The translations under genes and the position numbers were made by a program. Shown piece after piece: positions 25,733 to 35,133 of a DNA stretch of 64,000 bases (the first letter of the stretch is position 1; the number at the start of each line of letters is the position of its first letter). A model generated the notes under the pieces. The model worked only from the letters and a program-made list of their open reading frames with translations, did no database searches and had not been told where the DNA came from. Source of the stretch: Bin95 sp965220855 (GTDB lineage: Bacteria > Pseudomonadota > Alphaproteobacteria > Bin95); NCBI GenBank assembly GCA_965220855.1, contig CBDCQY010000001.1:2480001-2544000 (forward strand). The letters run 5' to 3'.

Positions 25733-26691
25733 GACGACCAGTGCTCGCGCAGATGGTCGGCGGCGTCGCGCACCGCGCGCATCGCCACCTCCACCTCCGG
25801 GGCCATCTTCAGGAAGCCGTGCGGCGCGCCCGGATAGAGGATGTAGCGGTGGGGCGCATGGGCGGCGGCGAGCTTGAGGCCGAGCGCCTCGGCGTCGTCG
25901 CGCAGCGGATCGAGGGCAGCCGCGGTCAGCAGCACCGGCGGCAGGCCGCGAAAATCCATCTCCAGCGAGCAGAAGAGCGGATTGCGCCCGTCCTCCTCGC
26001 CGCTCAGATAATCGGCGTAGAAGCGGCGCATGATGTCGAGCCCGAGGCCGTAGCGCCCGTCTCCGTAAGCCTCGGCCGCGGGCCCGAGCGCATAGCCGTA
26101 TTCGGGCAGATGGCCGTAGCAGCCGTAGAAGAGCAGCGCCGTGGCCAGCGTCTCGCGCCGCCGGTCCAGCACGGCGAGCGCCAGATTGGCGCCGGCCGAG
26201 TCGCCCCCGACCGCGAGGCGCGCCGTATCGACGCCGATCTCCGCGCCATGGCCGGCCAGCCAATCGGCGGCGAACAGGCACTCCTCCACCGCCACCGGAA
26301 AGCGATGTTCGGGCGCGAGGCGATAATCGACCGAGACCACCGTCGCCGCCGCCTCGCGGGCCAGCAGGCGGCAGAGCGTGTCATGCGACTCGATGCTGCC
26401 CAGCATGAAGCCGCCGCCATGCAGATAGAGCAGCCCCGGCGCGCCGGCCTCCTCGCTCGGGCGATAGACCCGCACCCTGAGCTCGCCATGCGGCCCGTCG
26501 AGCGCCAGATTGACCACCGAGGCCAGCGGCGGCGGGCGGGCGTTCCAGTAGGTCGAGGAGGCGTCGTAGGCGGCGCGAATCTCCGCCGCCGGCGCGGCGA
26601 CCAGCGCCTTCAGGTCGAGCGGCGGGGAGGTTTCGGCGGCGCGCCGGCCCGCCTCGACGATGGCGGGGTCGATGATGTCCACGGCGGTCAT
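25729..26691 (-). CDS. HSL-family alpha/beta hydrolase (esterase)
   Basis: A 320-residue hormone-sensitive-lipase-type esterase. The oxyanion motif is YLHGGGFMLGS, the nucleophile elbow GGDSAGANLA, the acid region ALDPLRDDAEAL and the catalytic His in GAPHGFL. An N-terminal cap helix starts MTAVDIIDPAIVEAGRRAAE. It hydrolyses short acyl esters or lactones. It is coupled (ATGA) to the dehydrogenase downstream, which suggests ester cleavage followed by oxidation of the released hydroxy compound (inference). The ATG at 26691 gives the usual length. Confidence 0.9.
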   Translation of the reverse strand: MTAVDIIDPAIVEAGRRAAETSPPLDLKALVAAPAAEIRAAYDASSTYWNARPPPLASVVNLALDGPHGELRVRVYRPSEEAGAPGLLYLHGGGFMLGSIESHDTLCRLLAREAAATVVSVDYRLAPEHRFPVAVEECLFAADWLAGHGAEIGVDTARLAVGGDSAGANLALAVLDRRRETLATALLFYGCYGHLPEYGYALGPAAEAYGDGRYGLGLDIMRRFYADYLSGEEDGRNPLFCSLEMDFRGLPPVLLTAAALDPLRDDAEALGLKLAAAHAPHRYILYPGAPHGFLKMAPEVEVAMRAVRDAADHLREHWSS

Positions 26692-27058
26692 GGGGGCAGT
26701 CTCCGGAAGGGGGCAATCGGGGTCGCGCGATCCGGCCACCATAGGACAAGCCCGCCCGAACCGGAAAAAGTTTGCAAGACGGCGCATGACGTGGTTATGC
26801 TCTCTTGCGGTTTCGGGACGCAGGGACCGCTGCCGAGGCGATTTCGCATCGATCGTCCAGGTCGGTTCGGATTTTGCAGGCGCCGTCTCCTGACACCATC
26901 CGGTGGAGTTCCGGTCTTTCGGGATCGTCCCACGCCGCCACTGCGGCTCGCCCCGGGCATCGACTGTCGGGCGCAATCGGGGGGATTGCCGCCATGAGCG
27001 ACCAGGAGAGCGACAACGCGCCCCGAGCGGCGCAAGCGCCTCGGAAACAGAGTAGCCG
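26692..27058. other. 367-bp gap between the esterase and DUF4167 genes
   Basis: This divergent intergenic stretch holds a candidate promoter (26772-26801) and a short leader ORF (26994-27062). I see no RNA gene, repeat or strong hairpin in the rest. If the promoter is right, the DUF4167 message has a leader of about 250 nt, which is long enough for post-transcriptional control. Confidence 0.5.
26772..26801 (+). promoter_or_regulatory. Candidate promoter upstream of DUF4167
   Basis: TTGCAA (26772-26777), an 18-bp spacer and TATGCT (26796-26801); both hexamers match the consensus at 4 of 6 positions. It is the best candidate in the gap. Confidence 0.35.
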
Positions 27059-27062
27059 ATGA
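26994..27062 (+). CDS. 22-codon leader ORF overlapping the DUF4167 start
   Basis: ATG at 26994 follows GGGGGGA with 8-nt spacing and encodes a 22-residue basic peptide (MSDQESDNAPRAAQAPRKQS...). Its stop TGA overlaps the ATG of the DUF4167 gene (ATGA at 27059-27062). The DUF4167 start lacks a clear ribosome-binding site of its own, so this small ORF may drive its translation by coupling. The peptide resembles nothing I know and may have no role beyond that. Confidence 0.4.
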   Translation: MSDQESDNAPRAAQAPRKQSSR

Positions 27063-27559
27063 AACAGAACTTGCCTCCGCGCCGGTCGCGCGGCCGCAGC
27101 AATCTGAGAGGCGGGCGGAACCCCGCCCACCGCAATCAACCGCTGGAAAGCAACGGACCGGAAGGTCGGGTGCGCGGCACCGCGCAGCAGATTCTCGACC
27201 GCTATCTGGCCATGGCGCGCGACGCGCAGTCGAGCGGCGATTCGGTGCTGGCCGAAAACCTGTTCCAGCACGCCGAGCATTATCAGCGGCTGGTGGCGCA
27301 GTTCGCGCCGCCCCAGGCGCAGCCGTCGGCCCAGCAGCCGTCGGGCGAGGCGACGCAGGGCGGGGAGGAGCCGGCGGGCGCCGCCCGGCCCGAGCAGGAC
27401 GGCGCACAGACGCCGGCCGATGGCCAGGCCGGCGAGGGGATGCGGCCGCGCCGCCGCCGCCGCCAGCGCAACCAGCCGGCCGACGAGCCGGCGGCCGAGA
27501 ACGGCGAGCCGACGGAAAGCGGCGCCGCCGCCCCGGAGCCGGCCGTCACCGCAGCGTGA
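27059..27559 (+). CDS. DUF4167 domain protein
   Basis: A 166-residue basic protein widespread in alphaproteobacteria. The conserved core (about residues 37-80) reads VRGTAQQILDRYLAMARDAQ, then SSGDSVLAENLFQHAEHYQR. The N-terminus is Arg-rich (PPRRSRGRSNLRGGRN). The C-terminal half is a low-complexity Pro/Ala/Gln/Glu tail with an RPRRRRRQRN patch, suggesting RNA or ribosome binding. In many alphaproteobacteria this gene sits between prmC and clpB. Here clpB follows after a photolyase gene. The molecular function is unknown. Confidence 0.9.
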   Translation: MKQNLPPRRSRGRSNLRGGRNPAHRNQPLESNGPEGRVRGTAQQILDRYLAMARDAQSSGDSVLAENLFQHAEHYQRLVAQFAPPQAQPSAQQPSGEATQGGEEPAGAARPEQDGAQTPADGQAGEGMRPRRRRRQRNQPADEPAAENGEPTESGAAAPEPAVTAA

Positions 27560-27581
27560 AGGCGGGCCGGCCGCCCGGCCG

Positions 27582-29036
27582 GTGCTGACCTCCGAGGCCG
27601 GCGGCGCGCCGGAAGCCGAGGATCGCGCGCCGGTCATCGTCTGGCTGCGCCGGGATTTGCGCCTCGCCGACAATCCCGCGCTCCACGCCGCCGCCGCAAC
27701 CGGCCGGCCGGTGCTGCCGGTCTTCGTGCTGGACGAGCGGGGCGACTGGGCGCCGGGAGCGGCCAGCCGTATCTGGCTCCGCGGGTCGCTGGAGGCGCTG
27801 GCGACGGATTTCGCCGGGCTCGGCGCGCCGCTGACGCTGCGGCGGGGCGCGAGCGAAGCGGTGCTGCCGGCGCTCGCGGCCGAGACCGGCGCGGCCGCCA
27901 TCTACTGGAATCGCAACTGGGAGCCGGAGGGGGTGGCGCGCGGCAAGCGGGTGCGCGACGCGCTGCCCGCATCCTGCCGGAGCCGCGCCTTCAACGACCG
28001 CCTGCTGTTCCTGCCCGAGAGCATCCGCACCCGCGCCGGCGGGCCGTTCCGCGTCTTCACGCCCTTCTGGCGCGCCTGCCTCCAAGCGCCGGAGCCGGAC
28101 CCGCCCTTGCCCGCGCCGGCGCGCCTGCAAGCGCCGCGTGCGCCGGTCGCCTCCCTGCCGCTGGAGCGACTCGGCCTGGAGGCGGCGCTCGACGACGGGG
28201 GCGGCGTGCAGCGCGCCTGGTTCTTCGGCGAGCGGGCCGCGCAGCAAGCGCTGGAGCGCTTCGTCGCAGACGCGCTCGGCGGCTATATCGACCGGCGCGA
28301 CCTGCCCGGCGTCACCGGAACGGCGCGCCTCTCGCCGCATCTGAGTTTCGGAGAGATAAGCGCCCGCGCGCTCTGGTCCCGCCTCCAGGGCCTCCGCGCG
28401 GCGCGCGGCGGGGCGCTCGACGCGCCGGTGGAAGCCTGGCTGCGGCAGCTGCTCTGGCGCGAATTCGCGGCGCATCTGCTGCATCGCGAGCCGGGCCTGA
28501 GCGATGCGCCGATGCGGCCCGAATTCGCCCGCTTTCCCTGGCGCGAGACGCATGAGGGGCTGGACCGCTGGCGGCGTGGGGAGACCGGCTTTCCGTTCAT
28601 CGATGCGGGCCTGCGCGAATTGCGCCAGACCGGCTTCATGCACAACCGGGCGCGCATGGTCGCCGCCTCCTTCCTCTGCAAGCAGATGGGCGTGCACTGG
28701 CTGGTCGGCGCGCGCTGGTTCTGGGAGCGGCTGGTGGACGCCGATCTCGCCAACAACAGCCTCGGCTGGCAATGGTGCGCCGGCTGCGGGGCCGACGCCG
28801 CGCCCTATTTCCGCATCTTCAACCCCGTGACGCAGAGCCGGAAGTTCGATCCCGACGGGCGCTATATCCGCCGCTGGGTCCCCGAACTGGCGGGGCTGGA
28901 CGATGCGCGCATCCATGCGCCCGGGGCCGTGGCGGACTATCCGGCGCCCATGCTGGACCTCGCCGAGGCGCGCCGCGCGGCGCTCGCCCGCTACGCCGCG
29001 CTGCGGGACGGCGCCGCGCTGCGCGAGGACGGCTGA
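27582..29036 (+). CDS. phr: Deoxyribodipyrimidine photolyase/cryptochrome family
   Basis: A flavoprotein that repairs UV-induced pyrimidine dimers with blue light. The N-terminal antenna domain begins VIVWLRRDLRLADNPAL, and the C-terminal FAD domain has SPHLSFGEISARALW. LWREFAAHLL is followed by TGFMHNRARMVAASFLCKQM, and the hallmark DLANNSLGWQWCAGCGADAA is near the end, as in class I CPD photolyases. No ATG fits between the DUF4167 stop and the first strand. GTG 27582 (484 residues) is the best start but its ribosome-binding site is poor. It lies between DUF4167 and clpB. Confidence 0.88.
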   Translation: MLTSEAGGAPEAEDRAPVIVWLRRDLRLADNPALHAAAATGRPVLPVFVLDERGDWAPGAASRIWLRGSLEALATDFAGLGAPLTLRRGASEAVLPALAAETGAAAIYWNRNWEPEGVARGKRVRDALPASCRSRAFNDRLLFLPESIRTRAGGPFRVFTPFWRACLQAPEPDPPLPAPARLQAPRAPVASLPLERLGLEAALDDGGGVQRAWFFGERAAQQALERFVADALGGYIDRRDLPGVTGTARLSPHLSFGEISARALWSRLQGLRAARGGALDAPVEAWLRQLLWREFAAHLLHREPGLSDAPMRPEFARFPWRETHEGLDRWRRGETGFPFIDAGLRELRQTGFMHNRARMVAASFLCKQMGVHWLVGARWFWERLVDADLANNSLGWQWCAGCGADAAPYFRIFNPVTQSRKFDPDGRYIRRWVPELAGLDDARIHAPGAVADYPAPMLDLAEARRAALARYAALRDGAALREDG

Positions 29037-29048
29037 GCCCGCCCGCAT

Positions 29049-29077
29049 CTTGTGCGCATTGCGGGCGATGCCCATAT
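29049..29077 (+). promoter_or_regulatory. Sigma-32 (RpoH)-type heat-shock promoter for clpB
   Basis: CTTGtgc (29049-29055), 14 bp and gCCCATAT (29070-29077) match the RpoH pattern CTTGAAA-N11-16-CCCCATNT well, in the 116-bp gap just upstream of clpB, a classic RpoH target. The predicted leader is about 70 nt. Confidence 0.65.
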
Positions 29078-29152
29078 CCTCGGCAGACGGTGCGGGTGCG
29101 TCCGGGACGGCCCTCCGCCGTCGGCTTGCGTCCGAAGACGGAGACCGAAAGC

Positions 29153-31732
<2,580 letters not shown>

Positions 31733-31747
31733 CCGGAATCCGCAAAC

Positions 31748-31785
31748 TGTCAGGTGGAGAAAATATTCAACACTGCCACTTGACA
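31748..31785. promoter_or_regulatory. Inverted-repeat operator upstream of the antitoxin-toxin pair
   Basis: TGTCAGGTGG (31748-31757) and CCACTTGACA (31776-31785) are inverted copies (9 of 10 matches) with an 18-bp AT-rich centre. The right arm contains the -35 hexamer of the pair's promoter, as expected for an autoregulated antitoxin operator. Confidence 0.6.
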
Positions 31786-31808
31786 TTGTTATCTGGCTGC
31801 TTCATATA
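31780..31808 (+). promoter_or_regulatory. Promoter of the antitoxin-toxin pair
   Basis: TTGACA (31780-31785), 17 bp and CATATA (31803-31808) lie 36 bp before the antitoxin ATG. The -35 is perfect and the -10 is weak, and TATATC two bases on is an alternative. The region is much more AT-rich than its surroundings. Confidence 0.5.
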
Positions 31809-31843
31809 TCCTTCTCCAGAGAACATCTCGCGGAGGTGGAGCC

Positions 31844-32311
31844 ATGACGCTCAATGCCAACAGGATGAACGACGTTGTCGCGGGCTTGCCGACCAAATCC
31901 GGCAAGATCCGAGCGCTCGACGCCGCCGGCTACAAGCGCGCCGATATCGCCCGCTTCCTCGACATACGCTACCAGCATGTCCGCAACGTGCTTGTGCAGG
32001 GGCCGCCGAAATCCGAAGGCAACCGGTCTCCCGCACCGCCCGGTCCGGGCAACGTCGATGCGCAGCGGCTGCGCGTCGCCGAAGACGGTCGCCTCGTCAT
32101 ACCTGCCGAGATGCGCAGCGCCATGCTGGTTGACGACAGCGGCGTTGTGACCGCGCGCGTGGTCGAGGGGGAGTTGCGCCTGTTGACACCCAAGGCGGCA
32201 GTCGCCAAATTGCAGCGCATGGTGAGCGAGGCCGTGCCCGAAGGCGTATCTCTGGTCGATGAGCTGATCGCCGAACGCCGCGCGGAAGCAAGGCGCGAGG
32301 CCGAGGGGTGA
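31844..32311 (+). CDS. Antitoxin with N-terminal HTH fused to an AbrB/MazE-type domain
   Basis: A 155-residue protein. Residues 16-50 (SGKIRALDAAGYKRADIARFLDIRYQHVRNVL) look like a helix-turn-helix. After a Pro-rich linker, residues 70-115 (QRLRVAEDGRLVIPAEMRSAM...RVVEGELRLL) form a SpoVT/AbrB swapped-hairpin DNA-binding domain. The C-terminal helix (VPEGVSLVDELIAERRAEARRE) should wrap the toxin. Its stop overlaps the PIN toxin start (GTGA). The ATG has a GGAGGTGG site. Two DNA-binding modules in one antitoxin are less common than a lone AbrB fold. The inverted repeat upstream is its likely operator. Confidence 0.8.
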   Translation: MTLNANRMNDVVAGLPTKSGKIRALDAAGYKRADIARFLDIRYQHVRNVLVQGPPKSEGNRSPAPPGPGNVDAQRLRVAEDGRLVIPAEMRSAMLVDDSGVVTARVVEGELRLLTPKAAVAKLQRMVSEAVPEGVSLVDELIAERRAEARREAEG

Positions 32312-32688
32312 CGGTCGTCCTCGACGCTTCCGCGATATTGGCCCTGATCGGCGGCGAACCCGGAGCCGAGGCGATTGGCGACGTCCTGGAGGACGCCGCC
32401 ATCAGCGCAGCGAATCTCTCCGAAGTGGTCGCAAAGCTGACGGACTGGGGGCTGGACGAGGGCGCCATTGTCGGCGCCGTGACCGCCTTGCCGCTCCAGA
32501 TTCACGCCCTGGACGCCACACAGGCGTGGCGCGCCGGCTTGCTGCGCCGAACGACGCGGGCGCGCGGCCTGTCGCTGGGCGACCGCGCCTGCCTCGCGCT
32601 CGCGGAAACGCTGGACGCGCCGGCGATGACCATGGACCGCGCCTGGGCGGAACTGGCGCTCGACGTTGAGGTCACCCTCGGTCGCTGA
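32308..32688 (+). CDS. vapC: VapC-type PIN-domain ribonuclease toxin
   Basis: A 126-residue PIN-domain protein. The acidic metal-binding residues are present: VVLDASAILALI at the N-terminus, the Glu in AANLSEVVAKL, and the Asp in GLSLGDRACLALA, with TMDRAW further on. VapC toxins cleave tRNA or rRNA when their antitoxin is degraded. Translation starts at GTG 32308 inside the antitoxin stop, giving the classic coupled order of antitoxin then toxin. The target RNA cannot be inferred. Confidence 0.88.
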   Translation: MTVVLDASAILALIGGEPGAEAIGDVLEDAAISAANLSEVVAKLTDWGLDEGAIVGAVTALPLQIHALDATQAWRAGLLRRTTRARGLSLGDRACLALAETLDAPAMTMDRAWAELALDVEVTLGR

Positions 32689-32701
32689 AACGCGCGTGCG
32701 C

Positions 32702-33478
32702 CTACTCGCCGGTGAAGCGCGGGCGGCGTTTTTCGACGAAGGCGGCGACGCCCTCGGCGAAATCGGCGCTCATGCGCAGCCGGCCGTAGGCCTGGCCCTC
32801 GATCTCCATCGCCTGCTCCAGCGGCGCGTTCTCGCCGGCGTTGAACACCTGCTTCAGCGTGCGCTGGGCCAGCGGCGAGAAGCGGCGGAGTTCGGCTGCA
32901 AGCGCCGCCGTCGCGTCTTCCAGCGCACCGTCCGCCGCCAGTTCGCAGGCGATGCCCCAGTCGAAAGCCTGCCGCGCGGTTATCCGGAGGCCGCGCATCG
33001 CCATGTTCCTCGCGCGCGATCCGCCGATCATGCGTTGCAGCCGCGCCGAGCCGCCGGAGCCGGGGATCATGCCGAGATTGATCTCCGGCAGGGCGAGGCG
33101 CGCCGTCTCGCTGACGATGCGGAAGTCGCAGGCGAGCGCCAGCTCGAAGCCGACCCCCATGCAGAAGCCGCGGATCGCGGCGATGACCGGCTTGGAGCAG
33201 CGCTCGGCGGCCGCGATGTTCCGGTGCAGCTGCGAGACGGTCTCCGGGCTCGCCGCCATGAAGCCCGGAATGTCGCCGCCGCTGGTGAAATGCTCGCCCT
33301 CGCCCCGGACCACCACCACGCGCACCGCCGGGTCGCGGTCCAGCGCCTCGAACGCCGCGCGCAATTGCGGGCGCTGGGCCATGCGCACGACATTCAGCGG
33401 CGGGCGGTCGAGCACGATGTCGGCGCGCTCGGCCTCGGGATCGATCTCGATGCGAAAGCCGTCGGTCTCGATGGTCAC
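32702..33478 (-). CDS. Enoyl-CoA hydratase/isomerase (crotonase) family protein
   Basis: A 258-residue crotonase-fold protein. The CoA-binding oxyanion region is HFTSGGDIPGF and GFCMGVGFELALACDFR. The Glu equivalent to crotonase Glu144 is kept in LPEINLGMIPGSGG, but the second catalytic Glu (Glu164 in rat crotonase) is Asn in RARNMAMRG. So hydration is less likely than isomerisation, lyase or hydrolase chemistry on a CoA thioester. It starts with GTG 33478, overlapping the HyuB stop by 4 nt. Its place as third gene of a hydantoinase-like operon suggests a role in the same catabolic route. Confidence 0.85.
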   Translation of the reverse strand: MTIETDGFRIEIDPEAERADIVLDRPPLNVVRMAQRPQLRAAFEALDRDPAVRVVVVRGEGEHFTSGGDIPGFMAASPETVSQLHRNIAAAERCSKPVIAAIRGFCMGVGFELALACDFRIVSETARLALPEINLGMIPGSGGSARLQRMIGGSRARNMAMRGLRITARQAFDWGIACELAADGALEDATAALAAELRRFSPLAQRTLKQVFNAGENAPLEQAMEIEGQAYGRLRMSADFAEGVAAFVEKRRPRFTGE

Positions 33479-35133
33479 GGGCGGGGGTCTCCGGGTTGCG
33501 TCTTCGGTCCATAGCCGAGGCGGCGGTCGCGGGCGAGGTCCTCCGGCGCGCGCTCTTCCGCCTTCCCGTGTCCGCCGCCGCCGGAGGTTTGCAGCAGAAC
33601 GCGGTCGCCCCGCCTGAGCGGCAGGTTGGAGACCTTGGAGCCGAGCTCGGTTTGCTTGCCGTCGCGGGTCAGCACCGAGCGCCCCGGCGCGCCGGGCGCA
33701 CCGCCGGCCAGCCCGTAGGGCGGCACGCGGAAGCGTTCGTAATTGGTGGAAAGCGCGCCCTCTTCCGCGTCCAGCCGGAACTCGCGCCGCAGGCCGAGGC
33801 CGCCCCGCCGCTTGCCGGCCCCGCCGCTGCCGGGCGCGAGGCCGTATTCGGTGACCGTGATCGGATAGAGGCTCTCGATCATCTCGACCGGCGTGTTGGC
33901 GAGATTGTGCAGGCAGGCCGAGAGCGCATTGGCCCCGTCGGCCTCGGGATGCGCGCCCCAGCCGCCGACCTCGAGGTCGAAATAGACCTCCGGGCGCCCC
34001 GACCGCCCCTTCAGCCCGAGCGCATAGACATAGCTGACGCCGTAATAGGCCGCCGGAATGCGCTCCGGCGCGGCCAGGGCGAGCGCGCCCAGCACGGTGG
34101 TGACGATGCGGTGCGCCGTCGCCATGCGGTTGGCGACCGGCGCGGGCGGCTGCGCGTCGCAGACGGTGCCCGGCCGGGCGACGATCTCCACCGGGCGGTA
34201 GGCGCCGGAATTGGCCGGAATCTCCACCCCGGCCGCGCACATCAGCGCGCAATAGACGGCCGACTTGGACATGTTGAGGGTGCAGTTGACCGGCCCGGCG
34301 GCCTGCGGGCCGGACTCCGAGAGATCGACGCGCGCGCGCTCGCCCTCGATGCGCACCTCGGCCGCGATTCGCAGCGGCTCCTCCGAGAGGCCGTCGTCAT
34401 CGACGAAATCCTCGAACCGGTAGCAGCCGTCCGGGATGGCGGCGATGGCGGCGCGCATCATCGCCTCGGACCGGTCGAGAATGCGTCCCGAGGCGGCCTC
34501 CAGGCGCTCGGGGCCGAAGCGCTCCGCCAGCCGGAGCACACCGGCGGCGCCGATATCGAGGGAAGCCAGCTGGGCCTCGAAATCGCCCCGCACCTTCTCC
34601 GGCTCGCGCGTATTGGCGTAGAACACGCCCAGCAGCGCCTCGTTCGCCCGCCCGGCCTCGACGATCTTGCAGGGCGGGATGCGCAGCCCCTCCCGGTAGA
34701 TCTCCCGCGCGGCGGGGTCGTAGCTGCCGGGCGCGCCGCCGCCGACATCGGTGTGATGGGTGAGCGTGCCGGCGATCGCGATGCGCCGCCCCTGGAAATA
34801 GACCGGCTTGAAGGTGAGCACATCGGGCAGATGCTGGCCGCCGGAATAGGGATCGTTGGTGATGATGACATCGCCCTCGCGCCAGTCTTCCAGCGGAACC
34901 GGTCCGGCGAGGATGCCTTCGAGGCAGGTCGCCATGGAGTTGAGGTGAATGGCGATGCGCGCCGATTGCGCCGTGTTGCGCCCTTCGGCGTCGAACAGCG
35001 CCGTCGAATAGTCGAGCGTCTCGCGCACCACGGTGGAGCGCGCGGTGCGCCAGATGGTGACGTTCATGTCTTCCGCCGCTGCGGTGAGCGCATTGCGGAT
35101 AATCTCGATGTCGATCGGGCCGAGCGCGGTCAT
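33475..35133 (-). CDS. hyuB: Hydantoinase B/oxoprolinase family subunit
   Basis: A 552-residue HyuB-type subunit of an ATP-dependent hydantoinase/acetone-carboxylase-like complex. Family blocks include IDIEIIRNALTAAAEDM, VIITNDPYSGGQHLPDV, HHTDVGGGAPGSYDP and the glycine-rich C-terminal GLAPGSGGAGKRRGGLGLRREF and LLQTSGGGGHG. It acts with HyuA, encoded directly upstream (ATGA overlap). The known members hydrolyse 5-oxoproline, N-methylhydantoin or hydantoins, or carboxylate ketones; which applies here is not evident. Confidence 0.9.
   Translation of the reverse strand: MTALGPIDIEIIRNALTAAAEDMNVTIWRTARSTVVRETLDYSTALFDAEGRNTAQSARIAIHLNSMATCLEGILAGPVPLEDWREGDVIITNDPYSGGQHLPDVLTFKPVYFQGRRIAIAGTLTHHTDVGGGAPGSYDPAAREIYREGLRIPPCKIVEAGRANEALLGVFYANTREPEKVRGDFEAQLASLDIGAAGVLRLAERFGPERLEAASGRILDRSEAMMRAAIAAIPDGCYRFEDFVDDDGLSEEPLRIAAEVRIEGERARVDLSESGPQAAGPVNCTLNMSKSAVYCALMCAAGVEIPANSGAYRPVEIVARPGTVCDAQPPAPVANRMATAHRIVTTVLGALALAAPERIPAAYYGVSYVYALGLKGRSGRPEVYFDLEVGGWGAHPEADGANALSACLHNLANTPVEMIESLYPITVTEYGLAPGSGGAGKRRGGLGLRREFRLDAEEGALSTNYERFRVPPYGLAGGAPGAPGRSVLTRDGKQTELGSKVSNLPLRRGDRVLLQTSGGGGHGKAEERAPEDLARDRRLGYGPKTQPGDPRP

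Noticed and set aside
27560..27600. ECF11 promoter for the photolyase gene
   Set aside because: No TGATCC-N18-TA sequence occurs upstream of the photolyase, so RpoE control is not supported here.
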